From an uncultured Saprospiraceae bacterium (GTDB lineage Bacteria; Bacteroidota; Bacteroidia; Chitinophagales; Saprospiraceae), in contig CALSOU010000012.1 of assembly GCA_943788055.1 (NCBI GenBank), positions 1 to 64,000 on the forward strand: 64,000 nucleotides of DNA. The letters are read 5' to 3'. A program made the translations under genes and the position numbers. Below are positions 54,711 to 63,193 of the stretch, piece by piece (positions within the stretch are counted from its first letter, which is position 1; each line of letters opens with the position of its first letter). The notes below the pieces were generated by a model. That model made no database searches. It was not told the origin of the DNA and worked only from the letters and a program-made list of their open reading frames with translations.

Positions 54711-55370
54711 ATGAGAACACTTATTTTATTTCTTTTAGTAACTACTGGGCTAAATTCTCAAACTTCAATAGATCAGGATGCTAAGAATTTACTAGACAGA
54801 GTTTCACAGTCTTTTGAGGCTGCAAAAAGACTGTCAATTGATTTCGAATTGATTATCAGGTTTTCGGAAAGCAATCAGGAGATCCAGAAAGGAAAACTCC
54901 TGCAGGATCAGGAACGATTTAGGATTCAGATCGGCAATCAAGAAATTATAAATAATGGAGAAGACATTTATATGATCTTAAAAGATCAGAATATCGCTCA
55001 ACTAAATTCAGCAATTAGTTCTATTGAGAGTTCTGAAGCTGATCTGATGAATCCCCGAGAACTGATGAAAATGTACAAGTCGGGGGACTATGAATATGGG
55101 ATTGTAGGAGAAGAGGATGTTGATGGAAAGCGGGTAGTTCTTGTAGAATTCAAACCTCTAGATCGCTATGCTGAGTATAGTAAGATGCGGATTGCAATAG
55201 AGAAGACGAACGAACAGCCTGTGTACTGTAAGATTTTCAATAAGGATGGCACGCAATATACATTGATGATGACCAAACTAGATTTTCGTCCTACGATATC
55301 TGATACTTCTTTCAAGTTTAATCAAAGTGAATATCCTGGAATTACTCTGGAAGACCTCCGAATTGACTAG
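54711..55370 (+). CDS. LolA-like outer membrane lipoprotein carrier protein
   Basis: From the ATG at 54711, 219 residues. Signal peptide MRTLILFLLVTTGLNSQ, then a LolA-type half-barrel: SIDFELIIRFSESNQEIQKGKLLQDQERFRIQIGNQEI, NNGEDIYMILKDQNIAQL, and YTLMMTKLDFRPTISDTSF. It carries lipoproteins across the periplasm. Convergent with chrA. Confidence 0.8.
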   Translation: MRTLILFLLVTTGLNSQTSIDQDAKNLLDRVSQSFEAAKRLSIDFELIIRFSESNQEIQKGKLLQDQERFRIQIGNQEIINNGEDIYMILKDQNIAQLNSAISSIESSEADLMNPRELMKMYKSGDYEYGIVGEEDVDGKRVVLVEFKPLDRYAEYSKMRIAIEKTNEQPVYCKIFNKDGTQYTLMMTKLDFRPTISDTSFKFNQSEYPGITLEDLRID

Positions 55371-55397
55371 CTTCTGAATTTTGACAGGAAATTTCTT

Positions 55398-55414
55398 TAG
55401 GGCTTAAAGCCCTA
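55398..55414. repeat. Short GGGC-type palindrome over the chrA stop
   Basis: TAGGGCTT, A, AAGCCCTA: an 8-bp stem. It overlaps the last codons of chrA and lies between convergent genes. Similar to 7766-7781 and 18391-18406. Confidence 0.5.
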
Positions 55415-56714
55415 TCATATAGAGAATAATTCCATAAAGAGCGCTGATTCCAATCCAAACGATCATATTTACTTTGAACTTATAAAGAGCTATCAGACTT
55501 GTAACAAGCCAAGCGATAGCTGTCCAATTCATGTATCTGAAGGAAAAAACTTCTGGGAAAAGCACCGCTCTACCTAGATAGATAGTTAAGTTTAGTATAA
55601 CACCCACAACGGCTGCGGTTACCCAGTTCAAAGCTTCCTTAATGAGTTTATTATCCCTTGTTTTTTCAATGAGAGGAGCTCCTGCAAAAATAAAAAAGAA
55701 GCAAGGCAGAAAAGTATAAAATGTAGTTGTAATCAAGCCAAGAGCCCCCATGCTCAATAGGCCACCACTACTATTAAATCCAGCCATAAATCCCACAAAA
55801 ACTAATACCATTACAAGTGGGCCAGGCGTTGTTTCTCCAAGAGCCAATCCATCGATCATTTGTAATTCCGTCAACCAATGCAATTTTTCGACGCTTACTT
55901 GAGCAACATATGGCAATACCGCATACGCCCCTCCAAATGTGACAAAAGCAGCTTTTGTAAAAAAAAGTATAAGGTCTTTCCAAAAATCAAAGTGGCTTGA
56001 GAGGAAATAGAAGGCAACCAATGGAATACACCATAGTATAGTTGAGATCAATATTTGCTTGAGTAGTTTTGTCCACGAAAAATACCCTTTTGATGCTGTG
56101 CTGTTACTGTTTATGTAGTAGGTCGCTTCATTGGCTTCTGCTTGCGAGTTCTGTTGAACTGTAGATTCTTTATCTGTCGATAAAAACTGTATTAAGAAGC
56201 CAATAAATAATGCGCCTAGTACGATCGCTGGAAATGGTACACTGAAGAAGAACAGTAAAATAAATGCCAAAATTGCAAAGACTAAATGCAGCAAGGTTTT
56301 AAGGGACCTTCTGCCAATCTTAATGAGCGCCAAAATAATGATTGCAATAATAGCTGGTTTTAACCCCTGAAATATCGAGTAGACAACTGGTACTTCTTCA
56401 TAAACAGCATAGATTGATGAAAGAACAAGGAGAATAAACATGGAAGGTAAAACGAAGAAAATACCGGCTACCAAACCACCACGCGTTCCATGAATTAGCC
56501 AACCTGTGTAGGTAGCTAACTGTTGAGCTTCTGGTCCAGGGAGAATCATGGAATAATTTAGGGCATGAAGAAATCTACTTTCTGAAATCCACTTCTTTTT
56601 CTCTACTAGAAATTCATGCATAATAGCAATCTGCCCAGCTGGACCACCAAAACTGATAAATCCAAGTTTTAACCAAAACCAAAATGCTTCTTTGAATGAG
56701 GGTTTCCGCTGCAA
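55404..56714 (-). CDS. chrA: Chromate transporter family protein
   Basis: 436 residues, the long two-domain form. First motif GFISFGGPAGQIAIMHEF and LNYSMILPGPEAQQLATY; second half FVTFGGAYAVLPYVAQ and GETTPGPLVMVLVFVGF, mirroring the first. About ten membrane helices. Family members export chromate, but many homologues carry other anions. The only in-frame start is a TTG at 56714, just after a stop. An intrinsic terminator on the coding strand lies 27 bases before the start, so expression may be attenuated. Confidence 0.9.
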   Translation of the reverse strand: MQRKPSFKEAFWFWLKLGFISFGGPAGQIAIMHEFLVEKKKWISESRFLHALNYSMILPGPEAQQLATYTGWLIHGTRGGLVAGIFFVLPSMFILLVLSSIYAVYEEVPVVYSIFQGLKPAIIAIIILALIKIGRRSLKTLLHLVFAILAFILLFFFSVPFPAIVLGALFIGFLIQFLSTDKESTVQQNSQAEANEATYYINSNSTASKGYFSWTKLLKQILISTILWCIPLVAFYFLSSHFDFWKDLILFFTKAAFVTFGGAYAVLPYVAQVSVEKLHWLTELQMIDGLALGETTPGPLVMVLVFVGFMAGFNSSGGLLSMGALGLITTTFYTFLPCFFFIFAGAPLIEKTRDNKLIKEALNWVTAAVVGVILNLTIYLGRAVLFPEVFSFRYMNWTAIAWLVTSLIALYKFKVNMIVWIGISALYGIILYMIGL

Positions 56715-56740
56715 ATCGTAAAAGTTGTTTCAAGGAAAGG

Positions 56741-56776
56741 CAAAAAAAAGTTAGTCGATTGGGTCGACTAACTTTG
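56741..56776 (-). terminator. Terminator-like hairpin immediately upstream of chrA
   Basis: A perfect 12-bp stem AAAGTTAGTCGA / TCGACTAACTTT with loop CCCAA on the minus strand, followed by a T run (minus strand). It points into chrA and ends 27 bases before its start codon. The next gene upstream on that strand ends 368 bases away. Confidence 0.75.
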
Positions 56777-57143
56777 CAAATTATAATCCCATGAACATAT
56801 CCAAATTTATATCGGTTTTATACGGATAACTATATTTATTTACTCAATCTAATTAATTCTAGTCTAAAAGTATAGATATTCAAACTCATAAGAATATTTA
56901 TACTCTCTTGTTAGTTGTTCTCCTCAACTATGACTATTTCTGATGTTTTGGATAATTCTCTGGATCACTTCTGTCCTAATTACAATGTAAATATAGAACC
57001 GTTTATCGTTCATAACCAATACAAAAATGAAATATTGTAGAAAAAAAATATAACTCCTAATTGTTGAAAGCACTGTAAAAAATAAGTTTTTTATTTTTTT
57101 TGTAGTAAAAAAGTGCACAATTGTAGTAGAAAAAAGATAAAAA
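56777..57143. other. Gap between the flavoprotein gene and the chrA hairpin
   Basis: About 370 bases, very AT-rich. A minus-strand frame of 93 codons overlaps the flavoprotein C-terminus and looks accidental. It could hold a leader RNA for chrA or the 3' end of the flavoprotein transcript. Confidence 0.35.
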
Positions 57144-58361
57144 TTAGTAGCAATTTTGAGATATAATCCACCCAGTAGTCCATGCTGATTGGAAATTGAA
57201 TCCACCAGTCAATGCGTCAATGTCTAGAATTTCTCCAGCAAAAAATAGATTTCTGATGTTTTTTGATTCCATCGTTTTGAAGTTGACTTGATTAAGAACA
57301 ATGCCGCCACTTGTGACAAATTCGTCTTTATTTGTGCTTTTTCCTGATACCTTAAACGCGCAACTTCTGACTGTATCAATTAATTTTTGAATTTCTACCT
57401 TTGATAGATCTGCCCAGTTTTTAGTATTTATTTTTAAGTGCAGCGTAATGTTCTTCCACAATCTTTTTGGAAGGTAAAAAATATTGTCAGTAACGGTTTT
57501 ATTTGCGCCATGCTTCTTTTTCTGCCTGAGAATGAGTCGCATTGCTTCTGCTATCTTTATTTGCTTCCAAGCCACCCTGATAGTAAATTCGTAGTCTTTT
57601 TGGTTAAGCCATCTTGCGGCCCAAGCTGAAAGCTTGAGGATTCCTGGCCCACTAAGGCCCCAATGCGTAATCATAATTGGCCCTGTTGTCTTCATTTTAA
57701 AGCCATTGATTTCCACTTCCGCATATTCAACACTTACACCTGGCAGATCTTTTATGATAGGATTGTCGATGTTGAATGTAAAAAGAGAAGGTACTGGAGG
57801 GTTGATTCTAACATTTTTGGCTTGTAGTAGCTTCCAAATAGATTTACTACCTCCTGTTGCAATTACTAGCTTGTCACAAAGATAGTTCTGATCTTTGGTT
57901 GTACTCACTGTAAAAGTGTGATCTACATTCTGCGTAAAATCTTTCATTCCCTCGCTCAACTTCATTGTTACCCCTAAATTTTGGGCTTGACCCAAAAAAC
58001 AGTCTAGAATTGTTTGAGAAGTATTACTTGCTGGAAAAATACGACCATCAGATTCAATCTTAGTTTCTACACCGTGATCGTCCAACCAAGACAACATGTC
58101 TCCACTCATAAACCTGTGAAAAGGACCAAGTAATTCTTTACTTCCTCTAGGATAATACCTAACAAGTTCCTTCGGTTCCCAACACGCATATGTGACATTA
58201 CATCTGCCGCCTCCAGATATTCTGACCTTATCGAGAAATTTTCCCGATTTTTCAAGGATGAGTATATGCTTCTCAGGATTTATCTCGGCTATATTAATTG
58301 CGGTGAAGAAGCCTGCGGCTCCTCCACCAATAATAATAAAGTCGTATTTATTAATCTCCAA
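57144..58361 (-). CDS. FAD-dependent oxidoreductase of the HI0933/BaiN type
   Basis: 405 residues. The FAD-binding GxGxxG motif is IIIGGGAAGFFTAINIAE near the N-terminus. RISGGGRCNVTYACW is a family mark, and NLFFAGEILDIDALTGGFNFQSAWTTGWI is the C-terminal FAD motif. Related proteins include BaiN and YhiN; the substrate is not known here. Starts divergent from the patatin gene, about 40 bases away. Confidence 0.88.
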   Translation of the reverse strand: MEINKYDFIIIGGGAAGFFTAINIAEINPEKHILILEKSGKFLDKVRISGGGRCNVTYACWEPKELVRYYPRGSKELLGPFHRFMSGDMLSWLDDHGVETKIESDGRIFPASNTSQTILDCFLGQAQNLGVTMKLSEGMKDFTQNVDHTFTVSTTKDQNYLCDKLVIATGGSKSIWKLLQAKNVRINPPVPSLFTFNIDNPIIKDLPGVSVEYAEVEINGFKMKTTGPIMITHWGLSGPGILKLSAWAARWLNQKDYEFTIRVAWKQIKIAEAMRLILRQKKKHGANKTVTDNIFYLPKRLWKNITLHLKINTKNWADLSKVEIQKLIDTVRSCAFKVSGKSTNKDEFVTSGGIVLNQVNFKTMESKNIRNLFFAGEILDIDALTGGFNFQSAWTTGWIISQNCY

Positions 58362-58404
58362 TCTTTAGTTTTGTGTAAAAGTATAAAAAAAGGGAGTACA
58401 ACAT

Positions 58405-59193
58405 AAAGTAGGTCTAGTATTAAGCGGAGGAGGGATAAAGGGAGCTGCTCATATAGGCATGTTAAAGGCATTGAAAGAGCGTAATATAGAACCAACGATT
58501 GTAGCAGGAACAAGCGCTGGTGCAATTGTGGGAGCAATGTATGCTGCCAATTTAGATGAAGAAACTATGCTTGATTATTTTACAAGCACAAGTATTTTCA
58601 ATCCAGCAAATTATACTTGGAAAAAGCCGGGATTAATTAATACTGACGCATTAGAAAAATTATTACTTAAGATTTTTCCAGAGAACTCATTTGAAGCATT
58701 GCATCGTCCCTTGCACATTGTTGCTACTGATATAACGCTCGCTCGACAAAAGGTTTTTTCAAGTGGAGAGTTGGTGAAACCCTTACTTGCATCAGCTTGT
58801 TTTCCAGTTGTTTTTTCTCCTGTAGAAATAGGTGATAGTATCTACGCTGATGGGGGCATTTTGAATAATTTTCCAACTGAACCAATCAGACAAAGATGTG
58901 ATAAGCTTATTGGAATAAATGTGCAACATATTGAAGCAACTAAAAAGAAGTCATTGAAGAGTACCTTGAGTGTTTTTCAGAGAATTTATTTCATTTCAAC
59001 ACGTTTCGCTTCTGTTGCGAAATATCAAGATTGTGACTTAGTTTTTGCTCCAGAATCACTGAATTCCTACAACACTTTCGATATGTTTAAGATCAAGGAA
59101 GTTTATGAGAAAGGCTACGAAGATGCTTTGAAAGTTTTGTCAAAGGTTGAAGATCTTTCGCAGTTTCAATTGGATGATAAGAATGTTGGGTAG
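58405..59193 (+). CDS. Patatin-like phospholipase, start codon apparently lost
   Basis: The protein frame begins before the first ATG at 58459: KVGLVLSGGGIKGAAHIGMLKAL contains the oxyanion hole GGGIKG, and the active Ser is in AGTSAGAIVGAM. The Asp is in YADGGILNNFP. In that frame no ATG, GTG or TTG precedes these motifs. At 58401-58407 the DNA reads ACATAAA; a missing G (ACATGAAA) would give MKVGLVLSGGG, so I start at 58405 on that reading. About 260 residues. It hydrolyses membrane lipids or acyl esters, but the true substrate is unknown. Confidence 0.85.
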   Translation, partial: KVGLVLSGGGIKGAAHIGMLKALKERNIEPTIVAGTSAGAIVGAMYAANLDEETMLDYFTSTSIFNPANYTWKKPGLINTDALEKLLLKIFPENSFEALHRPLHIVATDITLARQKVFSSGELVKPLLASACFPVVFSPVEIGDSIYADGGILNNFPTEPIRQRCDKLIGINVQHIEATKKKSLKSTLSVFQRIYFISTRFASVAKYQDCDLVFAPESLNSYNTFDMFKIKEVYEKGYEDALKVLSKVEDLSQFQLDDKNVG

Positions 59194-59243
59194 AAGCAAC
59201 AATAATACCCTAAAATTAAGCTGATTACATACACAAATCATTT

Positions 59244-59274
59244 TTTGATTCGTTAGTTAAAAGTACTATCTTTG
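59244..59274 (+). promoter_or_regulatory. bamD promoter, adjacent to the start codon
   Basis: TTTG at 59244-59247, 19 bases, TATCTTTG at 59267-59274. The ATG is 7 bases later, so the message would be leaderless or nearly so. Confidence 0.75.
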
Positions 59275-59281
59275 CGCTCCT

Positions 59282-60082
59282 ATGAAGAAAAGCATCTACT
59301 TTCTGTCTTTAATAGTAATATTACTAAGTGTTTCATGCAAAACTGAATATGAGCGGGTTCGTGCTAGTGGGGATCCTGAATTGGTTGCGAAAACGGCTGA
59401 TCAGTATTTCGAAGATGGTAAGTATTTACAAGCTCAGACTTTATACGAAATAGTAATTCCATTCTATAGAGGTAAAGCAGAAGCGGCCGCTATATTTTTT
59501 AAGTATGCATATACGCACTATTATTTGAAAGAGTATATTCTCGCAAATCATTACTTTACCAATTTTGCTAGTACGTATTATTCTAGTGAGAATAAAGAAG
59601 AGGCTCAGTATATGGCTGCCTATAGCAATTATGAGTTATCTCCTAATGCTAAGTTAGATCAGAGTTATTCTGAAGTAGCAATTCAGGAATTTCAATTGTT
59701 TATAAACACGTATCCAAATTCTCCAAGAGCAGAGGAGGCCAATAAATTAATTGATGATATGCGTGACAAGGCTGAAAAGAAAGCCTTTATGCAGGGTAAA
59801 TTGTATCAAGATATTCGTCAATATGAATCTGCGTTAGTGGCTTTTGAGAATATGCTACAAGAGTTTCCTGATTCAAATTTGGCGGAAGAAGCGCGTTTTA
59901 GGATTGTGCAAGCGTCTTTTGATTTGGCAAAAAATAGTATTTTTAGCAAGCAAGTTGAACGCTACGAAGATACACTAAAGTATATAGAAAAATTCAGAAA
60001 AAAACATCCACGATCGAAGTTCGGAAAGGAACTAAAAGTGATTAAAAAGAATTCTCAAGATAATATCAAGTCTATTATTTAG
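59282..60082 (+). CDS. bamD: Outer membrane protein assembly factor BamD
   Basis: 266 residues. Lipoprotein signal ending LSVSCKTEYE, followed by TPR-type helical repeats (DPELVAKTADQYFEDGKYLQAQTLYE, FFKYAYTHYYLKEYILANHYFTNF, YPNSPRAEEANKLIDDM). BamD recruits substrates to BamA for outer-membrane barrel insertion. First gene of bamD-rpoZ-coaBC-DUF4835-purN. Confidence 0.93.
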   Translation: MKKSIYFLSLIVILLSVSCKTEYERVRASGDPELVAKTADQYFEDGKYLQAQTLYEIVIPFYRGKAEAAAIFFKYAYTHYYLKEYILANHYFTNFASTYYSSENKEEAQYMAAYSNYELSPNAKLDQSYSEVAIQEFQLFINTYPNSPRAEEANKLIDDMRDKAEKKAFMQGKLYQDIRQYESALVAFENMLQEFPDSNLAEEARFRIVQASFDLAKNSIFSKQVERYEDTLKYIEKFRKKHPRSKFGKELKVIKKNSQDNIKSII

Positions 60083-60105
60083 TAAGTATTACAATAACAT
60101 TAATT

Positions 60106-60444
60106 ATGCCAGATATAAAGAGCAAAGTACAAGGTTTAGATCCGAACGTTTCACCTAGAGACGTGCGTGGTATTTCTGAAATGACAGGAAATATTTACGA
60201 GGTTATGTCCATTATTACGAAGCGTGCAAACCAGCTTTCGGTTGATCTTAAGAATGAGTTACATTCTAAGCTTGAAGAATTTGCAGTAGTTTCTGAAACT
60301 ATCGAGGAAGTGCAGGAAAACAAAGAACAAATCGAAATTTCTAAGTTCTATGAGCGTTTACCTAATCCTGTTCTAATTGCGATGAATGAGTTCCTAAATG
60401 ATGAACTTGATTACGAATATCGCAATTCTGATAAGTCAGAGTAA
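60106..60444 (+). CDS. rpoZ: RNA polymerase omega (Rpb6-like) subunit
   Basis: 112 residues. GNIYEVMSIITKRANQLSVDLKNEL matches the helical core of Rpb6/omega, which stabilises the beta-prime subunit. The Bacteroidota form is divergent but is typically placed between bamD and coaBC, as here. Ends 5 bases before coaBC. Confidence 0.85.
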   Translation: MPDIKSKVQGLDPNVSPRDVRGISEMTGNIYEVMSIITKRANQLSVDLKNELHSKLEEFAVVSETIEEVQENKEQIEISKFYERLPNPVLIAMNEFLNDELDYEYRNSDKSE

Positions 60445-60449
60445 TCTAA

Positions 60450-61667
60450 ATGAAAATACTAGAGGGAAAGAATGTTCTACTTGCTGTATCCGGTTCTATT
60501 GCTGCTTACAAGAGTTTATTTCTTACTCGTCAATTAATTAAAAAAGGGGCCAATGTCAGAGTAATCATGACGAAGGCCTCTTGTGATTTTGTAAGGCCTC
60601 TTAGTTTTTCAACACTGTCCAAGAATGAAGTTTTTACTGATGTCAGTAGTGAATCCTCATGGAATAACCATGTAGAGCTAGGATTGTGGGCAGATGTCAT
60701 GCTAGTTGCTCCTTGTACAGCTACCACCTTAGCTAAGATGGCAAATGGGATAGCTGATAATATGGTAGTGGCCTGCTATTTATCGGCAAAATGTCCAGTT
60801 TATGTTGCTCCAGCTATGGATCTAGATATGTGGAAGCACCCATCAACAAAACGTAATTTGGCACTTTTAGAGTCTTATGGAAATGAGATTATTTCTGTAG
60901 GTACAGGTGAATTGGCAAGTGGCCTTACGGGGGAGGGGAGAATGGAAGAGCCTGAAAATATTACTGAAATTCTTGAGAAAAATCTTGCAGACAGTACCGA
61001 ATATTCAAAGGTACTAAGTGGAAAAACAGTACTGATTACAGCTGGACCAACTTATGAAGATTTGGATCCTGTTCGGTATATTGGTAATAGAAGTTCTGGA
61101 AAAATGGGAATCGCTTTAGCTTCGGCTTGTAAACAAATGGGTGCGAGAGTCCATCTTATCTTGGGACCAAGTGCAGAATCCATACCTGTTGAGATCCAGA
61201 ACACAGTCAGAGTACTTTCAGCTCAAGAAATGATGGAAGCATGCTCAGAAGTCCATGGCGATTGTGATGTGGCTATTTTTGCTGCTGCAGTTGCTGATTA
61301 TCGACCAGCAGAAATAAATAGACAGAAAATCAAAAAGAAGGCTGGAGATATGTCGATTGAATTAGAGCGGACACCTGATATCGCAGCTACGCTCGGAAAT
61401 TCTAAGAAAGAGCATCAAATTCATATCGGTTTTGCATTGGAAACAGAGCATGAAGAGGATAATGCCAAAAGAAAACTAGAAAAGAAGAATTTTGATTTGA
61501 TTGTATTGAATTCTTTAAATGATCCTGGTGCTGGTTTTGCTCATGATACTAACAAGATCAAGATTTATGCGCATGAAGGGTTGATTGCAAATATTCCCTT
61601 ACAGTCAAAGAAAAAAACGGCTTTTGATATAATAGAAACGGCTGTTCAGCAGTTTAATTGGGAATAG
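60450..61667 (+). CDS. coaBC: Bifunctional phosphopantothenoylcysteine decarboxylase/synthetase
   Basis: 405 residues; two steps of coenzyme A synthesis. The N-terminal CoaC flavoprotein domain has VLLAVSGSIAAYKSL, DVMLVAPCTATTLAKMANGIADN and PAMDLDMW. The C-terminal CoaB domain has VLITAGPTYEDLDPVRYIGNRSSGKMG and a late IGFALETE. Start at 60450, 5 bases after the rpoZ-like stop. Confidence 0.96.
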   Translation: MKILEGKNVLLAVSGSIAAYKSLFLTRQLIKKGANVRVIMTKASCDFVRPLSFSTLSKNEVFTDVSSESSWNNHVELGLWADVMLVAPCTATTLAKMANGIADNMVVACYLSAKCPVYVAPAMDLDMWKHPSTKRNLALLESYGNEIISVGTGELASGLTGEGRMEEPENITEILEKNLADSTEYSKVLSGKTVLITAGPTYEDLDPVRYIGNRSSGKMGIALASACKQMGARVHLILGPSAESIPVEIQNTVRVLSAQEMMEACSEVHGDCDVAIFAAAVADYRPAEINRQKIKKKAGDMSIELERTPDIAATLGNSKKEHQIHIGFALETEHEEDNAKRKLEKKNFDLIVLNSLNDPGAGFAHDTNKIKIYAHEGLIANIPLQSKKKTAFDIIETAVQQFNWE

Positions 61668-61694
61668 AACACATCAATATATAAATACTAGAAT

Positions 61695-62624
61695 ATGCGG
61701 ATTGATTGGATCTTTTATAGCGTCTTGGTATCCTTTTTTCTTGGGGCTTTCGCCCAAAAGGGTATATCACAAGAATTGAATATTTCTGTTACCGTTCAAG
61801 CGCCAAATAGCAGTATTACTGATCCTAGGGTTTTCAAGACGATGGAGAGTCAGATTGAAGAGTTTCTCAATACTACACAATGGACATCCGATGAATTTGA
61901 AGCGGAAGAGCGAATTGAAGGTAATTTGTTGATAACGGTAACACGGGAAATTGATGCAAGTAATTTCATTGCTGACTTTACGATTCAGTCTATAAGGCCG
62001 GTGTTTAACTCCACTTATAGATCAAAACTTCTTAATTATAAGGATCCAGGTATAAGTTTTACCTACATAGAGAATCAACCTATTCAGAACAGTAGTCAAA
62101 AATATTTTGATAATCTTTCTTCCGTTTTAACTTTTTACGCCTATGTTATTTTAGGGCTTGATTATGATACCTTTAGTAAATTGGGCGGTGAAAAGTATTA
62201 TTCAATTGCAAATAATATGATACAGGCTTTACCAAGCAACGTTGCATTATCAGGCGGTTGGTCACCAGCCCAAGGGGTTGCAACTAAAAGGGGGCGATAT
62301 TACATAATCGAGAATGTATTTAATCCTAGGATGAGAGGTATGCGAGAAGCAATGTATATCTATCACCGTAAAGGACTTGATGCGATGTACGAAGATGTTG
62401 GGAAAGGAAAAGCTGTCTTGCTGTCTGCATTAAAGTCCGTAGAAAAAGCCAATAATGCATATCCAAATTCCATGATGGTTCAATTATTTACTGATAGTAA
62501 AAACGATGAATTAATTGAGATTTTTTTGGGAGCAGATCGAGCAGAAAAATTAAGAGTCTATGATATCTTAGTATCAATTGATCCTTATCGAGCAAGTAAA
62601 TTTGCCGTACTTAAGCAGAACTAA
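61695..62624 (+). CDS. DUF4835 family protein (PorD-like, T9SS-associated)
   Basis: 309 residues with a signal peptide (YSVLVSFFLGAFAQKGISQ). Starts ELNISVTVQAPNSSITDPRVFKTMESQIEEFLN and carries FNSTYRSKLLNYKDPGISF, FYAYVILGLDYDTF and GWSPAQG, the usual DUF4835 features. Homologues are annotated as PorD in T9SS systems, though I am not fully certain of that name. Its stop overlaps the purN start by one base. Confidence 0.85.
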   Translation: MRIDWIFYSVLVSFFLGAFAQKGISQELNISVTVQAPNSSITDPRVFKTMESQIEEFLNTTQWTSDEFEAEERIEGNLLITVTREIDASNFIADFTIQSIRPVFNSTYRSKLLNYKDPGISFTYIENQPIQNSSQKYFDNLSSVLTFYAYVILGLDYDTFSKLGGEKYYSIANNMIQALPSNVALSGGWSPAQGVATKRGRYYIIENVFNPRMRGMREAMYIYHRKGLDAMYEDVGKGKAVLLSALKSVEKANNAYPNSMMVQLFTDSKNDELIEIFLGADRAEKLRVYDILVSIDPYRASKFAVLKQN

Positions 62625-63193
62625 TGAAGCGAATTGCCATATTTGCTAGCGGCTCTGGTTCCAATGCAGAGAATATCATAAATTACTTTGAGAAGGTTGA
62701 GAAGGTTGAGGTTTGTCTGATTATCAGTAATAAGTCAGATGCTTTTGTATTTCAAAGGGCAAAAAGACTTGGAATTCCTTTTTTACATATCACTAGGAAG
62801 CAGTTTTACAAGTCAGATGATGTCATTAGCATTCTCAAATCATTATCAGTAGATCTGATAGTGCTTGCAGGCTTCTTATGGTTAGTACCTTCAAGTCTTG
62901 TTGAATCCTTTCCAAAACGAATTGTTAATGTGCATCCTGCATTATTACCCAAATATGGAGGGAAGGGTATGTATGGAAATCATGTTCATACGGCGGTAAA
63001 AGAAAATCGAGAAACTGAGACTGGAATAACGATTCACTATGTTAATGATGCATATGATGAGGGAGCAATCATTTTTCAAACAAAAGTAGGGCTAAGTTCT
63101 GATGATCAAGTAGAGGATATAGTAACAAAAATTCATAAATTAGAATTTGAGTATTTCCCAAATGTGATCCATGGAGTCTTGAAGAAACTCTAA
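62624..63193 (+). CDS. purN: Phosphoribosylglycinamide formyltransferase
   Basis: 189 residues; formyl transfer from 10-formyl-THF to GAR in purine synthesis. SGSGSNAENII (substrate loop), VLAGFLWLVPSSLVE, IVNVHPALLPKYGG with the catalytic His, and the Asp in YDEGAIIFQ. One-base overlap (TAATG) with the DUF4835 stop. Its stop overlaps that of the convergent desulfhydrase gene by a few bases. Confidence 0.95.
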   Translation: MKRIAIFASGSGSNAENIINYFEKVEKVEVCLIISNKSDAFVFQRAKRLGIPFLHITRKQFYKSDDVISILKSLSVDLIVLAGFLWLVPSSLVESFPKRIVNVHPALLPKYGGKGMYGNHVHTAVKENRETETGITIHYVNDAYDEGAIIFQTKVGLSSDDQVEDIVTKIHKLEFEYFPNVIHGVLKKL

